This document shows, piece after piece, positions 34,257-46,266 of a DNA stretch of 64,000 nt. Under the pieces are notes generated by a model. The model was given only the letters and a program-made list of their open reading frames with translations. It had not been told where the DNA came from and did no database searches. The DNA lies in the NCBI RefSeq assembly GCF_036785885.1, contig NC_092316.1, positions 45,803,001-45,867,000 of the forward strand. The letters run 5' to 3'. Positions within the stretch are counted from its first letter, which is position 1; every line of letters begins with the position of its first letter. Origin of the DNA: Coffea arabica (Eukaryota; Streptophyta; Magnoliopsida; Gentianales; Rubiaceae). Position numbers and translations under genes: made by a program.

Positions 34257-37200
34257 TGTGACGGCCCCACCTCCCCCTAAGGCAAACCAGAGGATTCGGC
34301 GGGTCGCCTGCCCAACTCTCGCCAGGACTAACGGTTTGGTATAGAATGAGCTAATACATCCCGAAACTTACCAACGCGGGTAAAAAAAAATAAAAAAATA
34401 AAAAAATCGAAGTCGGCTATGAATAGTAACCGACCCGTCAGAATCCAACCAAATAACAAGCAAACATTCCCATCTTGAAACTTAGCATTTATAAGCCAAA
34501 GTGGCATACAAAAGTATTCAAAAGTGGATACATGTCTGGTTTGCCAAATCAAAAGGAAAACAGTTCCCAAAAGTACATTTAAGATTTTAATACATGAGCT
34601 ATACAAAAGATATGTTCAACTAGCTCAATTTGGCAGCCATTTGTCAAATCCAGTCCAAAAGTATTTATTTTCCTGTAAGGAAAACAAAAGGAACAGAAAG
34701 GGGTGAGTTTGCGCTCAATGAGGTACCAAACATATAGCAGAAAAATCATGACATTTCACATTTAACAAATCAGATACACATGCCAGATGTAAAGTAAAGT
34801 AACTAATGATTCACATAGGAAGGATACAGGTGGCTCTCAGGAGCCAAATTTCCAGCGCAGTACTTGATCCAAACCGGTTGACTCTCCGTCATATAGAACC
34901 AACGCGTCCGTAGACCCACTTCGCACCGAATTCCGTCCACCAAACACCCCTTTACCGGGCCCGCTCACCTCAAACGAACAAAATGGTAATACTCGAGTAT
35001 ACCCGGAATCAAGGGTCTCAATACCCAAAATTTCCGAACAGACTACCGTGGTTCGTTATCTAATCGTCCAGACCCTTGCCGGCCCGACTCGAATAACTTA
35101 GCCACAGGACTGAGCTCATAGGTCATAGAAATCCGAACAGATGCAGACACAGATAACAGATTCTAATTTTGCATAGTAAATTGGCATATGAACAGACAAG
35201 AGAACGAGTGTGATAAAGTACACACTCGTCTCAAACAAATAAACAGATTGCAGAGCAGAAATCAAGTTAAACAGCAATGGAGGGGAGTGGTACACTCACA
35301 GGCTCAATTTCGAAAAGTTTCACTTCAGATTGGCCTTAATCGCCAAGAAATCCTAAAATAACCAAAATAAACCAATTGAAGGTTTCACATCCATAATCGA
35401 GTAAACAAAATGCACATGAGGCTCGACTACTAGTCGTATGCCTCGCCAAATAATTACTAATGCAAGGGTACAAAACATGATTTTTGGGAACAAAAAGATA
35501 GCATAAAGACCTAGGTTCAACAACCCAAAAGCCCTTTTATTTCTGCCAAAAGGCAAATCCAACTTAAAAGAACCAAACGGCCTAGAAAATCGGGCAGCAC
35601 TTCCCCTAAATTTCTTACTTTTCCAGCCATTAAGGCTTCATTATTTCCTCGAATCAGTCCAACATCTCACACAAAATTCACCTCATTTCCAAAAGCCATT
35701 CACTAGGCTCAAAGTAAAAGTTAACTAGGAAATGACCGGAATAAAAGTAAGCCTTAAAACATACAAAAAAGTACAATGAGACTCGATAACTAATCATAAA
35801 TCAATGCCAAATATGACCCCAATAGGGTTCCATAAGCATATACAATCATTAGAGAAAACCAGAAAATTCGGAATTGCAATTAGCTTTGGCCCTGAAAAAA
35901 CAGTTTTTGACTTCTTTTTTTACGGTAACGGTACCAAATGCCCTATGATTATCGGATGAAGGTGTAAGACCCATGATTTCGAAGCTAAAAGATAGGGCTA
36001 CAACATCACAGAAGGTCACTCAACCCAGTTTTGAGTGCAAATAGGTCAAAAATGCAAGATACCACATCAAAAACGTAAAACAGATTCACCAAAACGCATT
36101 CTAGCGGAAACATCATAACTCAGGCTCTACAAGTCCAAATCCAGAAATTCCAAAACCAACTGAAATCTAAGAAACAGGGATAAATTTCATCAGAAGGCCT
36201 CAACAACCAATTCGGAATCAATTCAGACCAAAACACCCAATTACAGTCGCAAATCTCAATTTCGGGTAAAACCAGAACAGCAATAGTAATTTCGACTTAT
36301 CTCATTCCACACTAATCCGATTGACTTGAACTTTTGTAAGCACCTCTAAAATGTTATTCCCTACAACTTTCATGTTTTGAGCTAAGGCCAATTCAGCCTC
36401 TATCTATGACCTAAAATTTCGGACAGAATGAAGAACCAAGGAACCCTAATTTTCCAGATTTCTTCCAAACCCAAAATTGGTTGCAATTACCAATCATTTA
36501 CACCTACTAGAGTTATTAAACATCATTTCCAACCATCATGAACAGCCACAACATCATGATCAAATTAAACCAGAAAAATCATCAATAAATTAAAAACTTC
36601 ACCAATTCATCTCAAACCAAGAAATAAACCACAAATTTCAGCACTTTAGCTCCCACTAGGCATAACTTAAGCTTCATTAAGTGTAGGAAGAAGTTCAATC
36701 ACCACTCACCTAGTGAACAAGAGAGGGAGAGTTTTAGGACACCTTAGCTCCTCCAAACACTTCACCAAACCACTAAACAACACCAAATGAAGAGGTTTTA
36801 TGGAGTAGAAACAAGTTTAAGGGATTGCTTGGGATGATTTGAGCTAGATGGATGCCAACCTTTGAAGAGTTTTCTTCCTTCCTTTGCTAGAGAGAGAGAG
36901 CCGACCAACAAGGAGAGGAAAAGAGTGAATTTTTGGTGATTTTTGGGGTATTTAATCAATTAGTCAAAAAAAGTCAAAAGGTGAATAGTTGTCCACCAAG
37001 TCCAACCAATGGAAGAGTGACACTTGTCACTTCATTAAATGCATTCCTATCCCTTTCTTTTCCTCTCACATCAATCACTTCGCATCCTCTACTTATCTCT
37101 TAACACCCGATAAATTTCAACCAGTATCCGAAATTTAACCTAATTGGCCGAATTTTTCCGAACTTTTCGCACTAGTGGGTTCCACGTCCGATATATATCC

Positions 37201-37366
37201 TTAATTTTTCAAAAACTCTCCAATACTAGAAAAATCATCTAAAAACATAATTACTCATAATATTCACCAGGAAAATTTTTTTCCTAAGCCAGAAAATGCA
37301 GAAAACATGCCATTAAAGGGGATAAACCCTAGGAAAATTATTAAGAGGAATTTATGGGTTCTCACA
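34257..37366 (-). repeat. 3' LTR of the outer Gypsy element
   Basis: It spans 3110 bp, TGTGAC... to ...CTCACA on the + strand. It differs from its partner at scattered sites. It contains no supported gene; the frames inside are not conserved beyond LTR similarity. Confidence 0.93.
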
Positions 37367-37380
37367 CTCTCTCCCCCTTA
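37367..37380 (-). other. Polypurine tract of the outer Gypsy element
   Basis: On the minus strand taagggggagagag abuts the 3' LTR. The preceding bases read gaggacgaaattctttt, the familiar end of chromovirus pol/leader sequence. Confidence 0.85.
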
Positions 37381-37400
37381 AAAGAATTTCGTCCTCGAAA

Positions 37401-37405
37401 TTCCT
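37401..37405. other. Left TSD of the Athila-like element (ttcct)
   Basis: ttcct at 37401-37405 is repeated at 46173-46177 directly after the 3' LTR. Confidence 0.93.
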
Positions 37406-39278
37406 TGATAAGTGACTAATTTACGTAATAATTGTATGATATTTTATATTATTTTTAGTCACTTTGGTTATATTATTGGAAGAATATGAATCATTTTGGC
37501 TATAATTGGTGAAAAATGCTTTTAAGTGATTAAATGAGGTTTTTATCATTTTTTAGTGGGATTTTGTGTATTTTGACAGTTTTGACACATTTTCGTATTT
37601 CGGCTATAACTTAAGCTACAATGATCGGATTGAGATGATTCTTGAACCAATTTGAGGATAAGAGATAGATCTACAACTTTGGTGAAGACATCTAAATCCA
37701 GTTTGAAGGTTTTCAAAATCAAAAAGCCGAATTACATTAGCTAATTTCTGTTGGTCGAAGCTGAAACAGGGCAATGAGCAGGCAAGGGTATTTTGGTCAT
37801 TTCTCAGCCTACACAGATCCAAATGAGGTGATTCTTGATGCATTGGAAATCTAACTCAAAGAGCTACAAGTTTCATGTTTTGGTCAAGAGCTAAATCAGC
37901 TTTTATTATCAAGAAAAGTTCGGTTGAAGTTGGGCCAAAAACAGAGCAAGTGATCCACACTCGGATCCACTATTCATCCGAACCCTCGGCTGTTTCTGGG
38001 TTAGTGGATCCGAGGTACTGTAGCAGCTCGGATCACTGTAGCAGCCCAGATTTACTGTAGCAATCCGGCCGGAATTTGGCCGGATTTGTGGCCGGATTCC
38101 TGGCCGGATTGTGGTCAGAGAAGTCTGCTTTTTACGCGGAAAACTCAATTTCACCTCCACCAACTCACATGGGATGCTATACATGTGAGAAACATTCCCA
38201 GCTGTAAAAGGGAGATGTAATCCTCATTTCTTGACCACCTTTCATCATAAAAGAGCCAAATTCATTGCAAGAAGGAGGGGAATAGATAGCAGAGAAGAGG
38301 GGATGATAGAGTAAGAGATAGAGAGACATACGGGAGAAGCTTGGAGTCTGCAAAAATGTAGCTCTTTCATCTTCCTAGTATTAGTTTAGCTTAGTATAGA
38401 GTAGTGTAGCTTTTCCATTCTTGTTTATTATCTAGATTAGGATGAAGATGGAGGATGAAGAAGGCAAGGAAGAAAGCTCATGTGACAAGGGTTGTATTCC
38501 TTCAAAACTCTTTATCTTTTGTATTTGATTCCAAGTTTAGTTAATATACAAGTTCTGGATTTTGTGTTCATTATGTGCTTCTAAAGTTTATACCTTGGGT
38601 TTGGTTGAACTTTCTATAATTGTTAGTGTTTATTATTTGGTTATTTGACTGCTAGTATTTGAGCAAGTTATTTAGCACTTTGGCTCTTGAAATCATGATT
38701 AATCTGGTACCATTGATTGTGATTATCTAAGGTGTTGTTTCTGCAATGAAAATTGAGATTTAACACTAGTTCAAGAAGTGCTAAACATAGGGAGTACACT
38801 CACGGAAGTAGAGATGCACTTATGTGGTTTTTAGTGATTCATTTCATGTAATTTCATTGAAGAAATGAACTTGTAGCTAATTTCATAACCATGAAAATAG
38901 GTATGGATTAGTTATGAGTATAGTTGATTCACTACGAAAGTAGGTTTCACATGTTTAAGGAAATTACACCATAATTAGCTTAGATGTAGTACTCAATGAT
39001 CTAAATATAGCACTTGCATGAGTAGTTAGGGATACCACAACCTAAGGAGCATTTATTTGTTTTTTATTTGTTATTTTGTATAATTTCAGTAGGTTAAATT
39101 TGTTATAATTCATTGATAGTCTAAATAATAGAGAAGCTTTAGTAGTACCGGTAATTGTTCACTTTTTCTCGTGGGATCGACCCGATATATACCCTAAACT
39201 ACTAGTTGATCTGTATACTTGCAGTGAACGGGTGTAATTCGGTATTTTTTAGCTTGCACGTATGTAAAATACCCGTCA
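37406..39278 (+). repeat. 5' LTR of the Athila-like element
   Basis: It starts TGATAAGTGACT and ends TACCCGTCA, 1873 bp. It contains an 11-bp inverted repeat (37960-37970 with 38004-38014) and a CCGGCCGGATT-rich patch (about 38062-38116). Confidence 0.95.
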
Positions 39279-39284
39279 AGTTTT

Positions 39285-39302
39285 TGGCGCCGTTGCCGGG
39301 GA
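39285..39302 (+). other. Primer-binding site of the Athila-like element
   Basis: TGGCGCCGTTGCCGGGGA lies six bases after the LTR. It is complementary to the 3' end of aspartate tRNA and is the usual Athila-group primer site. Confidence 0.88.
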
Positions 39303-39462
39303 AGATTTGGCAATATCAGTGTGAAGAGCAACTTTATTAGTTTAGACATATTATTAGTTATACTGTGAATGTTATTTTCTGTGTTTTATATGTGCATGTG
39401 TTTTATCACCTATTTTTCTTACTAATTTTGCTCTTGAGGTTGTTTAAAAGCAATTTTAGGTA

Positions 39463-40620
39463 ATGAGAAGGGTAGGTCAATTTGGAGGACAAAGCTTGAG
39501 AAGTGGAAGATTGGCAATGGATGGTTACCAAGTGCAAAGCTCCTTCAACAGAGGTAACCAAGAATTTACTGAATGTATGTCTTTTGAAGATGGTTTGAAG
39601 TGTTTAAAGGAAAAAGTTGATGTAATCATGTTACAAGTTCAAATGGACACAATTATGCATGAAATTGAGCAAGGGAGGAATGTTAATGCTTTTAATTCTT
39701 ATCATGTGATTTGTGACTTGTGTGGAGGTTATCATGCTACTAATACATGTATGCAAGTACAAAATGTGGATTATTATGATGAATTAGAGCATTACAATCC
39801 CTGTTTTGATCGATATAGTGCTAATTGGAGCAATTTTCCTGCTTATGGTTGGAATAATCAATGTACTTATAGTGATAATTCATATTTTTATGATCACCAA
39901 CCTGAAAGTGTCCAATATGAATCAAAACCATCTTGGGAGTTGGCAATAGAGAAGTTAGCTAATGCACCTCTGCCTTGGGAGTTAGAAAGTGAACCATTAG
40001 CTAATGATTCTAATGCATCTTGGGAGCTAGCTGTAGAAAATTTTTCTAATCAATTTGATTTAGCATTAGAAAAGCTAGCAAATGCAACTTCCGATCGTTT
40101 TGATAGGATTGAGGAAAAAATAGATGAATTAGCTTCTCACTTTGGTCGAATACATGAGCAATTGAGTGCATTGTGTGAAGTTATTTCCTCTAATAATGTG
40201 CAAAATGATCCTAGCATGAATGGTGGGAATGTTGTATGTGAAAATGGGTTGCATTTTGATGAAAATGATGAATCTCAAGAGTGTTTTAATGAGCAAATAT
40301 CCATTTCACATAATAATATCTTTGGAACTAACTTTGAACCTCAAGAGGTGAGTTTTAATGGCTCAATTTTCACCCCTCTTGAGGAGTGTATAAAAAGTAC
40401 AGGTTTTAAAGATATGCCTGCTCAAGATACTCTCATGGCATTCCCTTTGGTAAGTTCTCAAGTGGTGTATATTCAAGGTAATATCTATGAAACACTTGGG
40501 ATAGGTAAGTCACTTCCATTTCTCACATCATTAGATCTTGTGGCTTTTGCTATAAAGTCACCATTTAATGATCCACCACGACCACAAATGGTGGATTATT
40601 CGCTAACAAAGCCTCCTTGA
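39463..40620 (+). CDS. Gag-derived ORF of the Athila-like element
   Basis: The 385-codon frame begins at an ATG 160 bp after the primer-binding site. It has a zinc-knuckle-like motif C84-x2-C87-x3-H91-x4-C96 (C-D-L-C-G-G-Y-H-A-T-N-T-C). A Tyr/Asn/Trp-rich stretch follows, then a set of W-E-L-x(3-6)-L-A-N repeats (about residues 155-210) leading into a probable coiled coil (F-D-R-I-E-E-K-I-D-E-L). The N-terminal capsid part of a full gag seems to be missing. It has no stop, which suggests selection or recent origin. After the stop comes the gcgcttattgggaggcaacc segment, which in related elements lies after pol, so pol appears deleted. Role: probably RNA binding or packaging in trans (inference). 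Confidence 0.8.
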   Translation: MRRVGQFGGQSLRSGRLAMDGYQVQSSFNRGNQEFTECMSFEDGLKCLKEKVDVIMLQVQMDTIMHEIEQGRNVNAFNSYHVICDLCGGYHATNTCMQVQNVDYYDELEHYNPCFDRYSANWSNFPAYGWNNQCTYSDNSYFYDHQPESVQYESKPSWELAIEKLANAPLPWELESEPLANDSNASWELAVENFSNQFDLALEKLANATSDRFDRIEEKIDELASHFGRIHEQLSALCEVISSNNVQNDPSMNGGNVVCENGLHFDENDESQECFNEQISISHNNIFGTNFEPQEVSFNGSIFTPLEECIKSTGFKDMPAQDTLMAFPLVSSQVVYIQGNIYETLGIGKSLPFLTSLDLVAFAIKSPFNDPPRPQMVDYSLTKPP

Positions 40621-40999
40621 AAAAATGAGGAGAAATAGTCAAGCTATTGACTTTAAAGAAGCGCTTATTGGGAGGCAACCCAATGTTTGTTTAAGTTCAT
40701 TTTACTTTGGAGTGATTTTATGTTTAAAGTATAAGTTTGAGTAATTTTGTTGTTTTTCATTTGTAGGTTTTGGAAAAGTGACCAAATGAGGTGAAAAAGG
40801 CGAAGTTTGATCAAAGATCTCAATACCTCAAATTCAGTAATTATGAATTTTGATGCATTAAAGAGGTTTAGAATGCATGTTTAGATCATTTTACATGTGC
40901 GTGAATGGTTTATTTTGACATAGAAATGATCTAGGGTGTATTTTGAAGAATTGAGGTCAAACTGAAAATTGCAAAAATTCTGCAATAAGTGCAGATTCA

Positions 41000-41225
41000 A
41001 TGGATCCAAGGCCTCGGATCCATATGGATCCAAGGCCTCGGATCCACTTCTGCAATCAGAGAAAAACTTCGAGCTTCTTGATCCGAGCTCGGATCCATAT
41101 GGATCCAAGGCCTCGGATCCACTTCTGCAATCAGAAAAAATTCGAGCTTCTTGATCCGAGCTCACTTATCATGATCCGACCTCGGATCCTTTCAAAAACG
41201 ACCTCGGATCCTTTTAAAAACGAAG
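41000..41225 (+). repeat. GGATCC-rich palindromic repeat
   Basis: Around ten GATCC/GGATCC boxes occur, many in palindromic settings such as ggatccatatggatcc and aggcct. A unit of about 75 bp is duplicated (from near 41014 and 41089), followed by shorter gacctcggatcc units. Confidence 0.88.
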
Positions 41226-41559
41226 GCTTGGATCACTTTTCAACTCCACTTTTCTTCATGTTGGCTTGTTTTTAGTAAGTTTTAGTTGTTCGATTAATGT
41301 TTTTGTGTGTTTTGTAGGTGGCAATGACAAGAGTTCATGCAAATGATCTCAATTGCAAAGGTGTTTATATTAAGGCAAAAAGGGAGTTTTCATGTTCAAT
41401 TGCTGCATTTCATGCATTTAAAGTGTTTCATGTTTAAGTTATATTCATGCATGATTATGTTAAATTTGAATTTTATTCAAAGAACATGAAGTAGGTTGAA
41501 TGTGGAAGGTTGGCCAAGCAAATTTGGAGGAAAAACTGCAGAAAACAGCTTTTTCTGCA

Positions 41560-41850
41560 GCAAATCCGGCCATAAATCCGGCCAAATGTTGGCCGGATTG
41601 AAGGCCGGATAGTCAGGGGAGAAAAGAAAATTTTTTCGAGCATTCTGGACAGAATCCGGCCGAATATCCGGCCTGAAATCCGGCCAAAAACTGGCCGGAT
41701 TGTAAAAAAAAAAACCACTGTAGCAAATCCGGCCAATAATCCGGCCGGATATGCAACAGTAAAAAAAAAAAAAAAAAAAAAATTTCTGCCCAGAATCCCT
41801 CCAGCAATCCCTCCACGAATCCCTCCAATTTCTGGCCGGATTGTGAACAG
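41560..41850 (+). repeat. CCGGCC-rich repeat patch inside the Athila-like element
   Basis: Repeated words of the form aatccggccNNaat and ctggccggatt alternate on both strands, making many potential short stems. A T-rich or A-rich run splits the patch. Confidence 0.85.
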
Positions 41851-44287
41851 TAACCAGCGTAAGATGAATCCGTTTCACGGATTCCTCACAATTTTTCTCC
41901 CTTCTTCTTCAACCCAACTCACACACTAACACCTCAAACACACACCACTCAGTAAAACACCACTTTTCACCATTTAGTCTTCAAATAACCTTCACCAAAT
42001 CACTTTCTCCCATCCTCTAGAGTGAATTTCATAGTTCATATTCTTTCAAAAACAACTCTAAAGTGGTTTCAAGCTTACCATTAGTTAGGGTTCTACCTTC
42101 TTGAAATCACTCAATTGAGGTTAAATTGGAGTAAGTTTCTTGGGGGTTTTCACATCATATTCATCTCTAAACATCACCAAACCACCTTGAGGTAACAATT
42201 CTTCACCTAACTTTGTTATTTGAATTTTGCCATGAATGAATATTTTCTATTTTTAGGTAATTTTTAATATGTGAAGTTAGGTGCATTTATTTGAGCTTAT
42301 TGATGCTATTGGTGATTGTTAGTGATAACTATATTTTGTGATTTGCATTTATTGTACTTATTTGGTGAATTCTTGCTAGTTTTATACTTAATTTGGCTTG
42401 GGGACAAAGTTGCATATTAAGTAGCCAAATGTAGCATTTTAATTAGCTTAGTGGGAGTTTTTTTATATTTATGTGAGTAATTTAGATTATCTAATGAATG
42501 AAAAGGTGCTTGATTGAATGATTTCGTGAATTCTTAGATAATTCTAAAAGAAGAGGTGAATTGAAGATGACCTTAATTGATGAAATTCATAAATGCACTT
42601 ACAATTTTTGTGGTTCAATAGTTTTTAGTATTTCATGAATTCTCACGAAGGTCATTTATATTTTGGTTCGGTGTATTTGCCTCCATTTTGAGATTACTTT
42701 TGTACTTGCGGGGATTTGATCATTGATGACAAAATGTATAAATGGAACTTATTTTGTTCATGATTGTGGATTTTTTGTGTGAAATTAGCTTCCCTTTGCT
42801 TTGGATACTAATGCATATATTTGATTAGCAAGGATTAGCTCATTTCATGTTTTTATCCCTTGAACATTGTATGGTTCCACATGGTTGATCATCTTTCCTT
42901 TTTCCTTGACTTGCATGTTTTCTTTTTGTTGATTGCAACCTTTTATTTTTAAGAAATTTATTTGTTTTTATTTTGTCTTTTTCAGGGTGCAACAAGTGAA
43001 CTCTCCATTCTTTCTCAAATATGGTTGGAAATTCATCACTTGGACATGGATTCGGATTACGCAAGTTCAATTGAGCAGTATTTTCTTTTACTCTTCATTT
43101 ATTTTCCTTTTCTCATATTGAGGACAATGTGAAGTTTAAGTGTGGGGGAGGAAAGTATTGAACTTGCATTTACTTGCCATGTGATGATATTTTGGTGATT
43201 TAAATGCTTAGAAATGTTGGAATTATGTTTGAATTATTTGCCATGTGGATAATTTGCTTGAAATTGGGTTTGTTGGCAGGAAGTTTTCATCCATTTATAT
43301 GGGGAAACTCCGTCAAAATTTTTTCTAAAACTTTTCCAATATTTCACTATGGCCCAAAAGTTCTTCAAATTCTTGCATTTTCATTCAAAAAGGGCCAATT
43401 TGTTCCAACCTTAAGTGTTTAATTCTTTCAATTGTTGAAATGTTATATGTATTTTGGAAGGTTTAGTCCTCATTTAACTTGGAAATAGTATTATGCAATT
43501 AGAATTTTTACATTTTAGAAAGTATATTCGGTAAAGTGAGGAAAATTATGCCTATAATTTTACATGTTTAATGAGATTTCTTCTCTTTACTTAATTTTGC
43601 AAGTAAGTGATTGATATAGTCGATAAAGGTTATATTCCTCCTTTGATTATTCTTATATATTTTCTAAGAGGGAATATCTATTTATTGTCCTTTATTTCTG
43701 AAAAAGAAAAAAAAAGTAGAAAAAAAAAGAAGAAAAAAAAAGAGAAAAGAAAAGAAAGTAAATAAAAATTGTTCTACTCCAATGATTCTCGTACCGAGTA
43801 ACCGGGGGTTGGCATCTACAAATGTCGACATTCGCGTAAAAAGGTACTTGAATTAAGAGTATGCATTAGCAACTTGAATAAGTGAAATGTTGAGTAACCG
43901 GGGATCTTCACTTAAAAGTGTCGATTTTCGGGTAAAAAGGCATTCTCACTATTTAAGTAAAATTTGTGTGAATAAATCCCTCTTAGTTATAGAATTTTGA
44001 GAAAAAGATGATTATAAGGAGGAGGAAAGCTATAAATTGACTATGTGATTTGCTTATTTGTAAAATTAAGTTAGGGTAAGAGATTAAGTTTAACTTGTTG
44101 AATTTAGGGTATAATTATCTTTCCTTTACTTGATATTATGAGTATTTAGTGTAAATTGAATAATTGTACAATGATTATTTTTCAAGTCTTGAGGAATTAA
44201 ATTGGACAGAGTGCATATATTGTTTCACCTCTTGAATCATTGCATTTGATTATGTGTGAATTGCTTGAGGACAAGCAATGATTTAAG

Positions 44288-44299
44288 TGTGGGGGAGTT
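44288..44299 (+). other. Polypurine tract of the Athila-like element
   Basis: tgtgggggagtt directly precedes the 3' LTR start at 44300. Confidence 0.85.
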
Positions 44300-46172
44300 T
44301 GATAAGTGACTAATTTACGTAATAATTGTATGATATTTTATACTATTTTTAGTCACTTTGGTTATATTATTGGAAGAATATGAATCATTTTGGCTATAAT
44401 TGGTGAAAAATGCTTTTAAGTGATTAAATGAGGTTTTTATCATTTTTTAGTGGGATTTTGTGTATTTTGACAGTTTTGACACATTTTCGTATTTCGGCTA
44501 TAACTTGAGCTACAATGATCGGATTGAGATGATTCTTGAACCAATTTGAAGATAAGAGAAAGATCTACAACTTTGGTGAAGACATCTAAATCCAGTTTGA
44601 AGGTTTTCAAAATCAAAAAGCCGAAATACATTAGCTAATTTCTGTTGGTCGAAGCTGAAACAGGGCAATGAACAGGCAAGGGTATTTTGGTCATTTCTCA
44701 GCCTACACAGATCTAAATGAGGTGATTCTTGATGCATTGGAAAGCTAACTCAAAGAGCTACAAGTTTCATGTTTTGGTCAAGAGCTAAATCAGCTTTTAT
44801 CATCACGAAAGGTTCGGTTGAAGTTGGGCAAAAAACAGAGCAAGTGATCCACACTCGGATCCACTATTCATCCGAACCCTCGGCTGTTTCTGGGTTAGTG
44901 GATCCGAGGTACTGTAGCAGCTCGGATCACTGTAGCAGCCCAGATTTACTGTAGCAATCCGGCCGGAATTTGGCCGGATTTGTGGCCGGATTCCTGGCCG
45001 GATTGTGGTCAGAGAAGTCTGCTTTTTACGCGGAAAACTCAATTTCACCTCCACCAACTCACATGGGATGCTATACATGTGAGAAACATTCCCAGCTGTA
45101 AAAGGGAGATGTAATCCTCATTTCTTGACCACCTTTCATCATAAAAGAGCCAAGTTCATTGCAAGAAGGAGGGGAGTAGATAGCAGAGAAGAGGGGATGA
45201 TAGAGTAAGAGATAGAGAGACATACGGGAGAAGCTTGGAGTCTGCAGAAATGTAGCTCTTTCATCTTCCTAGTATTAGTTTAGCTTAGTATAGAGTAGTG
45301 TAGCTTTTCCATTCTTGTTTATTATCTAGATTAGGATGAAGATGGAGGATGAAGAAGGCAAGGAAGAAAGCTCATGTGACAAGGGTTGTATTCCTTCAAA
45401 ACTCTTTATCTTTTGTATTTGATTCCAAGTTTAGTTAATATACAAGTTCTGGATTTTGTGTGTAATATGTGTTTTTAAAGTTTATACCTTGGGTTTGGTT
45501 GAACTTTCTATGATTGTTAGTGTTTATTATTTGGCTATTTGATTGCTAGTATTTGAGCAAGTTATTTAGCACTTTGGCTCTTGAAATCATGATTAATCTG
45601 GTACCATTGATTGTGATTATCTAAGGTGTTGTTTCTACAATGAAAATTGAGATTTAACACTAGTTCAAGAAGTGCTAAACATAGGGAGTACACTCACGGA
45701 AGTAGAGGTGCACTTATGTGGTTTTTAGTGATTCATTTCATGTAATTTCATTGAAGAAATGAACTTGTAGCTAATTTCATAACCATGAAAATAGGTATGG
45801 ATTAGTTATGAGTATAGTTGATTCACTACGAAAGTAGGTTTCACATGTTTAAGGAAATTACACCATAATTAGCTTAGATGTAGTACTCAATGATCTAAAT
45901 ATAGCACTTGCATGAGTAGTTAGGGATACCACAACCTAAGGAGCATTTATTTGTTTTTTATTTGTTATTTTGTATAATTTCAGTAGGTTAAATTTGTTAT
46001 AATTCATTGATAGTCTAAATAATAGAGAAGCTTTAGTAGTACCGGTAATTGTTCACTCTTCCTCGTGGGATCGACCCGATATATACCCTAAACTACTAGT
46101 TGATCTGTATACTTGCAGTGAACGGGTGTAATTCGGTATTTTTTAGCTTGCACGTATGTAAAATACCCGTCA
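44300..46172 (+). repeat. 3' LTR of the Athila-like element
   Basis: It is 1873 bp with the same termini as the 5' LTR and only scattered substitutions. It is followed by the TSD ttcct. Confidence 0.95.
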
Positions 46173-46266
46173 TTCCTTATCATTGACTACTCCGGGATTC
46201 AATTGAGCATTATACTTAGCTAACAGATCTGTACCCCTTCACTGGTCAGGTTCAATAAATTATTAC

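Larger units (their letters stand above)
40621..44287 (+). other. Non-coding interior of the Athila-like element
   Basis: It holds the GGATCC-rich repeat (41000-41225), the CCGGCC-rich patch (41560-41850), a poly-A stretch at 41760-41782, an internal tract-like motif (43120-43151) and a purine-rich run (43705-43760). No pol or envelope-like frame remains. Confidence 0.75.
37406..46172 (+). mobile_element. Athila-like non-autonomous Gypsy element, structurally intact
   Basis: The 8767-bp element has two LTRs of 1873 bp each (37406-39278, 44300-46172), TSD ttcct, a tRNA-Asp-type primer-binding site and a polypurine tract before the 3' LTR. The only substantial frame is a 385-codon gag-derived ORF. 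The rest of the 5-kb interior has no protease, RT, RNase H or integrase. Equal-length LTRs with few differences suggest a young insertion, later than the outer Gypsy element it splits. Relatives in the window are the solo LTR at 24273 and the older relic at 22070. Confidence 0.94.

Noticed and set aside
37616..38184. Frames duplicated at 44510-45078
   Set aside because: They are duplicated only because they lie in the two LTRs of the same element.
41473..41878. Repetitive frames such as those with P-D-F-R-P-D or G-R-I-S-G-R-I words
   Set aside because: They are translations of the CCGGCC-rich repeat patch.
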